Part shown: one piece after another, positions 52,021 through 61,318 of the stretch | How positions within the stretch are numbered: the first letter of the stretch is position 1 | Layout of the letters: each line of letters opens with the position of its first letter | Assembly (NCBI GenBank): GCA_016933695.1 | Contig: JAFGAL010000021.1 | Coordinates: 62,001-126,000, forward strand | Direction of reading: 5' to 3' | DNA: 64,000 nucleotides | Source: Candidatus Zixiibacteriota bacterium | GTDB lineage: Bacteria; Zixibacteria; MSB-5A5; GN15; PGXB01 | Translations under genes and position numbers: made by a program | Notes under the pieces: generated by a model | What the model was told of the DNA's origin: nothing | The model's input: only the letters and a program-made list of their open reading frames with translations | Database searches by the model: none

Positions 52021-53076
52021 TTATCTAAACATATTCCAACGGCTGATATCGTTAAAGGTTACAAAAATCACCAGCAGAAGAATAAAGGCGATGCCGATCT
52101 GTTGGGCCAGAATACGGGTTTTCAGCGAAATCGGTGAACCCTTGATTTTCTCGGCCAGTAAAAACATCAGATGCCCGCCGTCAAACACCGGTATCGGCAA
52201 CACGTTCAGGACCGCCAAATTGACCGACAGCAACGCCAGAAACTCCATCAGGACATCGAACCCGTCGCGCGCCGTGGCACCCGCGAGCTTACTGATGATG
52301 ATCGGGCCGCCAATCTCACGCGCATCGACCGCACGGGTCAACAGCCCCCAGACAAATGATCCCACCAGTTTCACATAGACCACCGCCTGGTTGAATCCGG
52401 TGCCGATCGACGCAAACAGCCCCAGCGTCTCATACCCGCGACGTCCCCCGACACCGATTTTCCCCGCCAGGACACTGTCACCGGACGGCATACGGGCATA
52501 TTCGGCATACGTGATCAGCGTATCAGTGTATGTTGTTCCTTCGTGAAGCCAGCGCACCTCCACCGGAGCATTCGGTTTTTGCTCGATTATCATGGCCATC
52601 TGGGCAAACGTCGAGACCTCCACCCCGTTAATGGCAAGAATCTGATCACCCGGAAGAATTCCGGCCTGTTCAGCCGGTCCGTTCTCCGTCAGGCTATTTA
52701 CGAAAACCTTGACTTCCTGTCCCCGGAAGAAATACAGTCCCGCCAATACCAGAACCGCCAGAACAAAGTTCATGAACGGCCCGGCGAAAATCACCAGGAA
52801 ACGCTGGAACACGGTCTTGGACATGAATTCCCACGGTTCTCCGGTGGTATCCTCGGCCGGGTTCTCTCCGGCCATCTTGACATACCCGCCGAGAGGAATC
52901 ACACCGATGGCATATTCGGTCTCCCCGAATTTCTTCGAGATCAGTGTCGGCGGGAATCCCAGTGAAAAACGATGAACCTTAATCCCGACCCATTTCGCGA
53001 CCAGGAAATGTCCCAGTTCGTGGAAGAACACCAGAACTCCGAGAACAAAAATCGTTGCAAGTATGGTAAGTATCAT
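52021..53076 (-). CDS. rseP: Site-2 zinc protease RseP
   Basis: The start at 53076 comes one base after the dxr stop; the longer frame overlaps dxr. The 351-residue intramembrane metalloprotease has HELGH in the first helix, one PDZ domain (about 125-185, GPAEQAGILPGDQILAINGV) and the second active-site motif LPIPVFDGGHL. The family cuts anti-sigma factors and remnant signal peptides within the membrane. It has a single PDZ, not the two of E. coli. Its linkage with dxr is widespread in bacteria. Confidence 0.95.
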   Translation of the reverse strand: MILTILATIFVLGVLVFFHELGHFLVAKWVGIKVHRFSLGFPPTLISKKFGETEYAIGVIPLGGYVKMAGENPAEDTTGEPWEFMSKTVFQRFLVIFAGPFMNFVLAVLVLAGLYFFRGQEVKVFVNSLTENGPAEQAGILPGDQILAINGVEVSTFAQMAMIIEQKPNAPVEVRWLHEGTTYTDTLITYAEYARMPSGDSVLAGKIGVGGRRGYETLGLFASIGTGFNQAVVYVKLVGSFVWGLLTRAVDAREIGGPIIISKLAGATARDGFDVLMEFLALLSVNLAVLNVLPIPVFDGGHLMFLLAEKIKGSPISLKTRILAQQIGIAFILLLVIFVTFNDISRWNMFR

Positions 53077-53077
53077 A

Positions 53078-54229
53078 TTATCCCAACATCTTTCCGGCTG
53101 TTTCGCGCGCCCATCGATCCGCCTCAAGAATCTGCTCCAGCGACGGATCACTTATGACCGTATGTCGGTCAAGCGTATGTATAACAATATCGGGAATTCG
53201 GCTGAATTTGACAACATCCTGTAAAAACGCGGCCACCGCGATTTCATTGGCCGCATTAAACACCGCCGCCGCCGTTCCACCCGTCTTCACCACTTCAAAT
53301 GCCATATGTAATAATACGAATTTATCAAAATCCGGTTTCTGAAACGTCAACGATCCGACCTCCGACAGGCTGAAATGGCCGTTTTCCGCCGGTCGACGCT
53401 CCGGATAAAAAAGCGCATAGGATATCGGAAGCCGCATATCGGGATGCGATAATTGCGCGATTATCGAATTATCGACAAATTCCACCAGCGAATGAATAAT
53501 CGACTGGGGATGAATAACAACCTCGATCTTGTCCGCTGTCACCCGAAACAGATTAACCGCTTCGATCACTTCCAGCGCCTTGTTCATCATCGTTGCCGAA
53601 TCGATCGTTATCTTGGCCCCCATGTTCCAGGTAGGATGATTCAATGCCTGTGCTTTGGTAATGGTATCAAAATCTTCACGGGGCGTCTGGCGAAATGGCC
53701 CGCCCGAACCGGTCAGCAAAATCCTGCGGACCTCGCTTTTTCGTCCCGGGATCAACGCCTGCCAGATTGCCGAATGCTCGGAATCGACCGGTATAACCTC
53801 GGCTCCGCTTTCCGACGCGGCCCGATTGATCAAATCACCGCCGATCACCATCGACTCTTTATTCGCCAGCGCCAGGCGCTTACCCGCTTTGACCGCCGCC
53901 AGCGATGCTTTCAATCCCGCCGCCCCGACGATGGCATTGAGGACGATATCCGCATCGGGATGTGCGGCCAATTGCTCCACACCGGTCTCGGGCGGCATAA
54001 ACTCCACGCCGGAGATATCTTTCGCCCCGGTAAATGTCTTAAAAGCGTCCGGATTGGTAATCGCCGCGTATTTCGGTTTGAATTCGCGAACGGCATCGCC
54101 CAAAGCATCAGTTTGAGTGTTAGCCGTAAGCCCCAGAACTTCAATATGTTCCTTATTGCACGAAACAACGTCGAGCGCCGAGCGTCCGATTGAGCCGGTA
54201 GCCCCCAGTATGACCAGTCGTTTCTTCAT
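53078..54229 (-). CDS. dxr: 1-deoxy-D-xylulose 5-phosphate reductoisomerase
   Basis: This enzyme makes methylerythritol 4-phosphate, the second step of the non-mevalonate isoprenoid pathway. The 383-residue product starts MKKRLVILGATGSIG (NADPH site) and has NKESMVIGG, the metal/substrate region VPVDSEHSAIWQ, LTGSGGPFR, HPTWNMGAKITIDSATMMNK and the C-terminal helical part. It is the first gene of the envelope cluster. A terminator from the upstream cyclophilin gene separates it on that side. Confidence 0.96.
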   Translation of the reverse strand: MKKRLVILGATGSIGRSALDVVSCNKEHIEVLGLTANTQTDALGDAVREFKPKYAAITNPDAFKTFTGAKDISGVEFMPPETGVEQLAAHPDADIVLNAIVGAAGLKASLAAVKAGKRLALANKESMVIGGDLINRAASESGAEVIPVDSEHSAIWQALIPGRKSEVRRILLTGSGGPFRQTPREDFDTITKAQALNHPTWNMGAKITIDSATMMNKALEVIEAVNLFRVTADKIEVVIHPQSIIHSLVEFVDNSIIAQLSHPDMRLPISYALFYPERRPAENGHFSLSEVGSLTFQKPDFDKFVLLHMAFEVVKTGGTAAAVFNAANEIAVAAFLQDVVKFSRIPDIVIHTLDRHTVISDPSLEQILEADRWARETAGKMLG

Positions 54230-54237
54230 CAGTAAAT

Positions 54238-54270
54238 AAAACGGCAACCCTCTCAGAGGGTTCCCGTTTT
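54238..54270 (-). terminator. Terminator of the cyclophilin gene
   Basis: On the minus strand, AAAACGGGAACCC pairs with GGGTTGCCGTTTT (one C-C mismatch), ending in a T run. Its symmetry could stop transcription in either direction. Confidence 0.75.
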
Positions 54271-54290
54271 ACTTATTCCTTTATATCTCG

Positions 54291-54965
54291 CTACTTCGAC
54301 TTTTCCGGCTTATTATCCTTGAGAATCGTCATCTTTTTCATATAGACATCTTCAGCCGGAAGGGCGTTCTCGCCGGTCTTGGGATTCTTCGTAACTTTGA
54401 CAGCCTCCAGCCTGGCCAGCACGTCCTCGCCTTCCATCATCTGGCCGAATACGGTGTATTTACCGTCAAGATGCGACACGCGGTTAAAACAGATAAAGAA
54501 CTGACAGGATGCGCTGTTCGGTTGTTGACTCCGCGCCATCGAAAGCGTTCCGCGCTTATGCGGCAAATCGGAGAACTCCGCCGTGAGATTATATCCCGCA
54601 TTGCCCATCCCGACATTCATCGGATCGCCGGTTTGCGCCATAAATCCGGCAATAACCCGGAAAATCTTAAGACTGTCATAAAATCCCTCGCGGGCGCGGG
54701 CCAGCATGCTGTCGACATGGCCAGGGGCGACGTCGCGGAACAACTCGAACTTCATCGTCCCGAAACTCGTCTCGATCGCGATTTCCGGATTATCCGCCTG
54801 CCGTTTGACATACGCTTCCGGCTCTGCTTTTTGGTCTGAGGGCTTCACCGACGGTTTGGCGTCACTGTTGTCGGCCTTTTTCGATGAGGACTGATCATCA
54901 CCGCCGCATGCCATCGTAGTCATTATCATTACTGCCAGAAATGTCATAAAGACGTACTTCATCAT
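54291..54965 (-). CDS. Peptidyl-prolyl cis-trans isomerase (cyclophilin), lipoprotein
   Basis: The product is 224 residues. The signal ends in the lipobox TMAC, so the protein is lipid anchored. A Lys/Ser/Asp-rich linker leads to a bacterial cyclophilin domain (about 62-215): IETSFGTMKFELF, FYDSLKIFRVIAGFMAQTGDP, TLSMARSQQPNSASCQFFIC and LDGKYTVFGQM. The catalytic Arg (FRV), Phe and Gln are retained. It speeds proline isomerisation of exported proteins. Either of two adjacent ATGs (54965 or 54962) may be the start; AAAGGA suits the second slightly better. Confidence 0.92.
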   Translation of the reverse strand: MMKYVFMTFLAVMIMTTMACGGDDQSSSKKADNSDAKPSVKPSDQKAEPEAYVKRQADNPEIAIETSFGTMKFELFRDVAPGHVDSMLARAREGFYDSLKIFRVIAGFMAQTGDPMNVGMGNAGYNLTAEFSDLPHKRGTLSMARSQQPNSASCQFFICFNRVSHLDGKYTVFGQMMEGEDVLARLEAVKVTKNPKTGENALPAEDVYMKKMTILKDNKPEKSK

Positions 54966-55052
54966 GTTCCTTTCGTTATATTCAACGCTTTCATCGTTTT
55001 TTATACACTTGGAATAGGAATATAGCCGAATCGAGGATACCTGTCAATTTAC

Positions 55053-55079
55053 AAAAAGGCGGCATCATTGATACCGCCT
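55053..55079 (-). terminator. Terminator of the glycine-zipper lipoprotein gene
   Basis: A 10-bp stem, plus-strand 55057-55066 with 55070-55079, ends in a T run on the minus strand, 35 bases after the gene. Confidence 0.85.
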
Positions 55080-55113
55080 TGATTGTGTTGTATATCTGTG
55101 TCTATTCAACAGA

Positions 55114-55986
55114 TTATTGTTTCAGCTTCTTCTGCACCACCGCCGTTACCAGCACGATATCCATCTTGTTGCCGGATTTTATCTCCACCCGGTCTTTGTG
55201 CAGAACCGCTCCCAGCACACCGCCCGCGACCGCACCGATTCCGGCGCCCTTGGCCGCATCCTCGGTCTTTTTCTTTCCGGTAATCGCGCCCAGGACACCG
55301 CCCGCGACCGCACCGATTCCGGCGCTCTTGGCGACCGTCCCGGTCTTGCCACCCGCCTGAATCACGCCATCACCGGAATCGGTAATGACATACCCCTCGA
55401 TCGGAATGGCCTCTTCGCCGGGCAAAAGGAATTTGGTGAATTTCAGCACGATGGCGGCTTTCGCTCCATCGGCCTTGCCGTCGTCAAGCGCGGCGATCTC
55501 TCCCTCGACCATGGTCCCCTCCGGGAACGGCGACGGCTGGCCCTTTTCCGCCGGGCCAAGGACCATAGCGCGGAATGAATCTCCGGCCTTATTGGTCTCG
55601 GTCGACAGTTTGGCAGTCAGCATTTCCACTTCAAGCGCGCTGTTTTCAGCCAATAGAACCGTCTCGATATATTCCGGTTTAGGCTCAGGCTTGGGCACAG
55701 GTTTCGGTTCCGGCTTCGGTTCCGGCTTTGGTTTTGGCTTCGGCTTTTCCGCAACTTCCTGCTTTTCCGCCACTACCGGCTTTTCATCGGCTACCGCCGA
55801 CGTATCGAGCAGGAAACCTTCCCCGTCTTCGGGAAGCGCCGTCTGCTCATCGGTTACTTCGGCCTCGTCGGATTTCTTGTCCGAACTGCATCCGGATAAA
55901 AAGGCCATAAACAGCATCAATGCCATCACTCCGCCGACCAGTGTGAATGATCCAACCAAACGTTTTCTCCAATACGTACCCAACAT
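55114..55986 (-). CDS. Lipoprotein with Lys-Pro/Glu-Pro linker and double glycine zipper
   Basis: The product is 290 residues. The signal has the lipobox LSGC. An acidic region is followed by a KPKPEPKP-type linker (about 80-105) that can span the periplasm or cell wall. A beta-rich domain (106-210) follows, then two nearly identical glycine-zipper segments (GIGAVAGGVLGAITGKKK and GIGAVAGGVLGAVLHK), which often insert in or contact outer membranes. The two zippers are also near-identical in DNA (63 bases apart). No enzyme motif is seen; an envelope-spanning structural role is likely. Confidence 0.78.
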   Translation of the reverse strand: MLGTYWRKRLVGSFTLVGGVMALMLFMAFLSGCSSDKKSDEAEVTDEQTALPEDGEGFLLDTSAVADEKPVVAEKQEVAEKPKPKPKPEPKPEPKPVPKPEPKPEYIETVLLAENSALEVEMLTAKLSTETNKAGDSFRAMVLGPAEKGQPSPFPEGTMVEGEIAALDDGKADGAKAAIVLKFTKFLLPGEEAIPIEGYVITDSGDGVIQAGGKTGTVAKSAGIGAVAGGVLGAITGKKKTEDAAKGAGIGAVAGGVLGAVLHKDRVEIKSGNKMDIVLVTAVVQKKLKQ

Positions 55987-56197
55987 GAATAGTTTCCTCC
56001 TTGACGGTTTGATATGTCACGTTGATTGTTATTATAATATCCATAACCCGTGCAAAGTTTCAACTAAAATCTGTTTTATGACAAAGTTCTTCGGGAATCA
56101 CGAAAAGTCCTTGATTTTGCCCGGATTTTCCTTTTATTTGTGCGGTTACAACATATGGGTGGTTTGACAGGCATACCATCCCGAAATTGACAGCAAT

Positions 56198-56270
56198 GGG
56201 GCAGTAGCTCAATTGGGAGAGCACCACGTTCGCAACGTGGGGGTCGGCGGTTCGAGCCCGCTCTGCTCCA
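56198..56270 (+). tRNA. tRNA-Ala (CGC)
   Basis: A 73-base cloverleaf. The acceptor stem GGGGCAG/CTGCTCC contains the G3-U70 pair that identifies alanine tRNAs. The D loop is AGCTCAATTGGGAGAGC. The anticodon arm is CCACG-TTCGCAA-CGTGG (anticodon CGC, reading GCG), and the T arm has GGTTCGAGCC. The 3' CCA is not encoded. It is followed after 22 bases by the SRP RNA gene. Confidence 0.95.
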
Positions 56271-56292
56271 TTTATTCTTGTAAAGAAAAGGA

Positions 56293-56563
<271 letters not shown>

Positions 56564-56576
56564 AAAACATACTCTC

Positions 56577-58262
56577 ATGTCATATCAGGTGTTAGCCAGA
56601 AAGTATCGACCGCAGCAATTCGCGGATGTCGTGGCGCAGGAGCATGTCACGCGCACCCTGACTAATGCCCTGAATTCGGAACGAATCTCATCCGGCTATC
56701 TGTTTACAGGACCGCGCGGAACCGGCAAGACCACTGTGGCGCGCATTCTGGCCAAGGCGCTCAACTGTGTCGACGGCCCCACCGCGACACCGTGCGACAA
56801 ATGCCAATCCTGCACCGAAATCATGGCCGGATCATCGCTGGACGTGCTGGAAATCGACGCCGCATCGAATACCGGGGTCGATGATATCCGCGCTCTTCGC
56901 GAAAATGTCCGCTACCTGCCGACTTCCGGCAAGAAGCGCATCTATATAATCGACGAAGTTCATCGATTGTCCGGGTCGGCGTTCGATGCCCTGCTGAAAA
57001 CGCTCGAAGAACCTCCTCCCCACGTCGTCTTTATTTTCGCCACCACCGAGCCGCATAAAGTCCCGGAAACGATCAGGTCGCGCACCCAGCGCTATGATTT
57101 CCATCGGGTCGGCAAGAACATCCTGAGTGAACATCTGAAAAAAGTCGCTGAGGGCGAAGATATCATCATCGATGATGACGCGCTCTTTATGCTGGCGCGC
57201 AAAGCCGACGGATCGGTGCGCGACGGGATGTCGCTGTTGGATCAGCTGTCGGCCTTCGCCGGGGATCGTATTACCGCCGCCGAGGTCGCCGATGCGCTGG
57301 GACTTATCGATCGACGCTTCTTTATCGAATATGTCGAAGCCATCGCGGCCAATGATCCGGCGGCAGGGCTTGAGAAAGTCCGGCAGTTTGTCGAATCCGG
57401 AGCCGATATTTCGGAATTCTGCTCCGGCCTGGCAGAACATCTGCGTAATCTTCTGATTCTGAAAAACACCGTCGAACCCGAAAATATTCTCGAGTTGTCG
57501 GAGTCCGAAATTGAGGACCTGGCCAAACAGAAAGATTTCTTCTCCACCGGCGACTTACTGCGCATGATCAAAATTATTACCGATATGACGCTGGATATCA
57601 AGAGCGGACTTGATTCCCGATTGCTGTTTGAGGTTACGACACTGAGACTGGCCAGCATGGAAGGGACCGTTAGTTTCGAGGAAATCCTGGCGCATCTTTC
57701 CGGTGCCGAGGATACGTCCGACGATGACATGGGAACCGACCTGTTTGGGGCGCCGACCCAAAAAGATATCTTCGAAACGCCGAAACAGCCGGAACCCAAA
57801 CCGGAACCGAGACCGGCTGTCGATGAGATGCCGGCGGCTGTCGCATCAACGGTCCGTGCCGTCAACCTGCCCATTGTCCAGACCAACTGGCCGAAATTTA
57901 CCGATCAGGTAAAAACACACAATCGCATGCTTGCGGCTCTGCTGTCGATGGCGGAGATTCGCGAAGTGAAGGACAATACGATCACCGCCGTTTTCCACAA
58001 TGCCGGCGGGACCTCCAAACAGGTGCTGGAAAAACCGGATTACGTGTCACAAATCCAGACCGACCTTCGCGAGTATTTCAAAACACCGTTGCGTATAAAA
58101 TATGAAGTGGATACGGTCAAACCTGCCCCGAAACCGGAAAAACCCGACGGGGTCGCGGAAACGGTCGATGCCGACAAGCTCTTGCAGGATGATCCGCGGA
58201 TGAAAAACCTCGTCGATCGCTTCGATGGAGAAATCATCGGCAAACGTAAAGTTGAAGAATAG
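56577..58262 (+). CDS. dnaX: DNA polymerase III subunits gamma/tau
   Basis: This is the clamp-loader ATPase. The start is ATG 56577 (MSYQVLARKYRPQQF), right after the SRP RNA; the upstream frame overlaps that RNA. The 561-residue product has Walker A GPRGTGKT, the zinc module C...CDKCQSC, Walker B IYIIDEVHRLS, the SRC-like segment (RSRTQRYDF) and a tau-type C-terminal extension with a Pro/Glu linker and a terminal domain. No internal frameshift site for a separate gamma form is evident by eye. First gene of the dnaX-ybaB-recR cluster. Confidence 0.96.
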   Translation: MSYQVLARKYRPQQFADVVAQEHVTRTLTNALNSERISSGYLFTGPRGTGKTTVARILAKALNCVDGPTATPCDKCQSCTEIMAGSSLDVLEIDAASNTGVDDIRALRENVRYLPTSGKKRIYIIDEVHRLSGSAFDALLKTLEEPPPHVVFIFATTEPHKVPETIRSRTQRYDFHRVGKNILSEHLKKVAEGEDIIIDDDALFMLARKADGSVRDGMSLLDQLSAFAGDRITAAEVADALGLIDRRFFIEYVEAIAANDPAAGLEKVRQFVESGADISEFCSGLAEHLRNLLILKNTVEPENILELSESEIEDLAKQKDFFSTGDLLRMIKIITDMTLDIKSGLDSRLLFEVTTLRLASMEGTVSFEEILAHLSGAEDTSDDDMGTDLFGAPTQKDIFETPKQPEPKPEPRPAVDEMPAAVASTVRAVNLPIVQTNWPKFTDQVKTHNRMLAALLSMAEIREVKDNTITAVFHNAGGTSKQVLEKPDYVSQIQTDLREYFKTPLRIKYEVDTVKPAPKPEKPDGVAETVDADKLLQDDPRMKNLVDRFDGEIIGKRKVEE

Positions 58263-58289
58263 CATTTATTATTGGTAAGGAGTACCACA

Positions 58290-58616
58290 ATGAATAAAGG
58301 CGGATTGGGCAATCTCATGAAGCAATTCCAGCAGATGCAGGCCAAAATGGAAGAACTGCAGACCAGGCTGGAAAAAGAAGAAGTCGAGGGAACCGCCGGC
58401 GGCGGCATGGTCAAATGCATCGTAAACGGCAAACAGGAACTGCTTGAAATCACTATTGATCCCGAAGTGGTCGATCCGGAAGATGTCGAAATGCTTCAGG
58501 ATTTGATCGTCGCGGCGGTCAATCAGGCCCGCCAGAAAGCCCAGGAACTGCAGGCCGAGCAGATGTCGGAATTGACCGGCGGATTGAATATCCCGGGAAT
58601 GAACCTCCCCTTCTGA
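58290..58616 (+). CDS. ybaB: Nucleoid-associated protein, YbaB/EbfC family
   Basis: The ATG at 58290 follows GGTAAGGAG. The 108-residue product starts with a Gly/Met/Gln-rich helix (GGLGNLMKQFQQMQAKMEEL) and has the family core (VEGTAGGGMVKCIVNGKQEL) and the end TGGLNIPGM. YbaB dimers bind DNA and affect nucleoid structure and gene expression. It is four bases before recR. Confidence 0.95.
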   Translation: MNKGGLGNLMKQFQQMQAKMEELQTRLEKEEVEGTAGGGMVKCIVNGKQELLEITIDPEVVDPEDVEMLQDLIVAAVNQARQKAQELQAEQMSELTGGLNIPGMNLPF

Positions 58617-58620
58617 TTCC

Positions 58621-59223
58621 ATGCTGAATTCGTCCGATTCCATTCACCGCCTGATCGCCCAACTGGCACGGCTTCCCGGCATCGGCCGTAAAACCGCCGG
58701 GCGCCTGGCGTTTCACCTGTTAAAAGTCCCCCGGGAAGAGGCCTACGAACTCGCCGACGCCATCCGTGACCTGAAAGAACGGGTCGGATTCTGTTCGATT
58801 TGCTTCAATATCACCGAGGATGACCCTTGTCCCGTCTGCCGCGACTCCGAGCGTCGCCGCGACACTATCTGTGTCGTCGAGGAGGCGATGGATCTGGCCG
58901 CACTGGAAAAATCCGAGGGATATCGGGGATTGTACCACGTCCTGGGTGGCCGAATTTCGCCGCTTGACGGGATTGGCCCGGATGATCTTAAAATCAAGGA
59001 ATTACTGACGCGTGTCGATGAGACAATAAAGGAAATTATCGTCGCCACCAATCCCAATGTCGAGGGAGAGGCGACCGCATTGTATTTGTCGAAACTCCTC
59101 AAGCCGCTGGGGGTAAAAATAACCAGAATCGCCAGGGGCCTGCCGGTCGGCGGCGATTTGGAATATGCCGACGGAATGACCCTGGCACGTGCCCTGGAGG
59201 GACGACAGGAAATTGATCAGTAA
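58621..59223 (+). CDS. recR: Recombination mediator RecR
   Basis: This is a 200-residue protein that helps load RecA at gaps together with RecF/RecO. It has a helix-hairpin-helix (LARLPGIGRKTAGRLAFHL), a four-cysteine zinc finger (CSICFNITEDDPCPVC) and a Toprim domain (VVEEAMDLAALE ... GGRISPLDGIGPDDL), followed by TNPNVEGEATALYL. All features are complete. It directly follows ybaB. Confidence 0.97.
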   Translation: MLNSSDSIHRLIAQLARLPGIGRKTAGRLAFHLLKVPREEAYELADAIRDLKERVGFCSICFNITEDDPCPVCRDSERRRDTICVVEEAMDLAALEKSEGYRGLYHVLGGRISPLDGIGPDDLKIKELLTRVDETIKEIIVATNPNVEGEATALYLSKLLKPLGVKITRIARGLPVGGDLEYADGMTLARALEGRQEIDQ

Positions 59224-59227
59224 TGCC

Positions 59228-61318
59228 ATGGATAAAAACAAAGCTACCGCCGGTTCGCAATACTCTTTAATAATCACGGTTCTATTCGGTGTTATCATCC
59301 TGATAACGTTTCTCATTCCGGCCTTCGGGGCAAGGCTATTCGCCAATGACTGGGGGATGATGCAAGCCCCCATACTGCCACCTGGGCTGTATATCATCTG
59401 GCTGGTTCTGGCCGCGATAGCACTGGGGCAATTGTTGATCAAACGAGGACATTGCCCGGTAACGGAGGCGGTTTCCCGACTTCTCTGGGAAAAACCATAT
59501 CGTGTCTACCGCTGGATTGCTCTGATAGTCCTATTGGCAGTGTTTGCCGGCTTTCGTTTCGATGCACACCTGTACGGTGACGGCTATATCCGTATTGCCA
59601 ATTTTGCCCAGAAGAGTAAAACCCTGTTCCATTGGTATGATTTCGGCGGCACGGTTTTTCCCTACCTTTTCTATATCATCTGGAAGACACTGGGAATGAG
59701 TAAAGTAACCGCGGCGGCGTTGGGATATCAAACCGTATCGATTCTATCCGGAGGCCTGTTCATATGGGCGGTATATAAGATCGCGTCGGTTCTGCATGAT
59801 ACCCCCCGGCAACGCACACGGTTTTTCCTGATGACCCTGTTTTCCGGAATCATATTGTTTTTCTTCGGCATGGTCGAAAACACGATTCTCCTGCCGAGTT
59901 TGATCGCGCTGATTGTGCTGTTATCGACAAAACTCCTGAACAATGGCCCATCGGTAAAATCGTATCTTTTTCTGCTGGTGTTATCCATTATTGGTGTTAT
60001 TACTCATGTTCTGTTTCTGGCGATTATTCCCGCCGTGGTCTTTGCCGCTGTTGTCGCGGCAAACCGTCGCGCCGGTTCGCTGAAAACATTCGGGCTGGCA
60101 TTGTCGGGACTTGTACTAATCGCCGGATTGATGAGTGTTTATATTACTGCGGCCGGAGATATTTTTCTCGAAAACAAACTCCTGTTTCTCTCAGGGAAAC
60201 AGCCCCTTCCGGGATACTCCCTGTTCAGTCTGCCGCATGCGACGGATATCCTGAACCTGCTGGTTACGGTGATACCGTTGTTTCTGATATTCCTATTCGT
60301 CCTTGTAACACCGCACAAATCCGATGACCGTCGCGGGGTGTCGACATTTTTTGCCGTTCTGGCAATCGGGCAGTTGGTTTTGCTGTTTATTCTTGATCCT
60401 AAAAACGGCATGATTCGCGATTTCCCGCTATTCGCCGGGCTGTTACCTGGCATGGTTTTCTGGAGTGCCTGCCGGTTTTCATCCGATAATGCCACCGGAA
60501 CGGATTTTTCCAACTGGCGCGACCGTCTGGCAATACCGGCGCTGATCCTGATTATTCCGACCCTGGTGGTGCACCTGTCACCGTCGCTGACCATCAAACG
60601 CCTTGATGCCTATCTCGAGCACAACGAATTCAAATATGAAGCGGCGCTTCTGGCAATGCGGGATTATTATCTGACAAAAGAGGAATACGATCTCGCCGAC
60701 CAGCGCGAGCGATCGGTTCGCGGTAAAGTCCCGGACTATCTGAAATCGCAGATGATCAATGATCTGTATGTTCATGACCGCTATCACGAGGCACTGGGAG
60801 TCGCCGAGCGATTGATCGAACGCCATCCGTATAACGCACAATACCGCATGCAATACGGCAACGTGTTACTCCATTTCGACCGGTACCGCGATGCCGAGCG
60901 GGAACTGTTGATCGCATCGCAATTGGCTCCCGATAATCCCGAGATATACCACTTCCTGTCCGAGCTGTATCGTCAACTTCGCCACGGCGACAAATGCCTG
61001 GCATCCATTCAACGCGGCCTGAACCTTGATCCGAACAACCTCCTCCTTCTGGTGGATCTGACCGGGTATTACTATCTCAAGCATGAATATGTCGCGGCCG
61101 ACAGCATGATCGACATTATCATGGAGATCAATCCGGAAGAGCCGTATGCGTTCATGTATCGGGGTCTATTGGCGGAACGCACCGGACATCGGCAACAGGC
61201 GCTCGCCGCGTATCGGAAATTTATCGAACTCGATGAACTGCTTCCCGAGGTCCCGCAGATACAAGAACGTATCGAACGGCTTGAACCGGGAACCCCTCCT
61301 CCACCCGACGGGGATTAA
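59228..61318 (+). CDS. Polytopic membrane protein with C-terminal TPR repeats (GT-C-like)
   Basis: The ATG at 59228 is chosen; the earlier one at 59189 lies inside recR. The 696-residue product has about ten to eleven membrane helices (10-455), then a TPR domain (about 470-690, AERLIERHPYNAQYRMQYG, ERELLIASQLAPDNPEIYHFL, GLNLDPNNLLL). The loop GDGYIRIANFAQ after an early helix recalls the Asp loop of GT-C glycosyltransferases, so a sugar or lipid transferase is possible but not shown. The gene at 48301 has a similar design. It converges with the next gene (four-base overlap of ends). Confidence 0.75.
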   Translation: MDKNKATAGSQYSLIITVLFGVIILITFLIPAFGARLFANDWGMMQAPILPPGLYIIWLVLAAIALGQLLIKRGHCPVTEAVSRLLWEKPYRVYRWIALIVLLAVFAGFRFDAHLYGDGYIRIANFAQKSKTLFHWYDFGGTVFPYLFYIIWKTLGMSKVTAAALGYQTVSILSGGLFIWAVYKIASVLHDTPRQRTRFFLMTLFSGIILFFFGMVENTILLPSLIALIVLLSTKLLNNGPSVKSYLFLLVLSIIGVITHVLFLAIIPAVVFAAVVAANRRAGSLKTFGLALSGLVLIAGLMSVYITAAGDIFLENKLLFLSGKQPLPGYSLFSLPHATDILNLLVTVIPLFLIFLFVLVTPHKSDDRRGVSTFFAVLAIGQLVLLFILDPKNGMIRDFPLFAGLLPGMVFWSACRFSSDNATGTDFSNWRDRLAIPALILIIPTLVVHLSPSLTIKRLDAYLEHNEFKYEAALLAMRDYYLTKEEYDLADQRERSVRGKVPDYLKSQMINDLYVHDRYHEALGVAERLIERHPYNAQYRMQYGNVLLHFDRYRDAERELLIASQLAPDNPEIYHFLSELYRQLRHGDKCLASIQRGLNLDPNNLLLLVDLTGYYYLKHEYVAADSMIDIIMEINPEEPYAFMYRGLLAERTGHRQQALAAYRKFIELDELLPEVPQIQERIERLEPGTPPPPDGD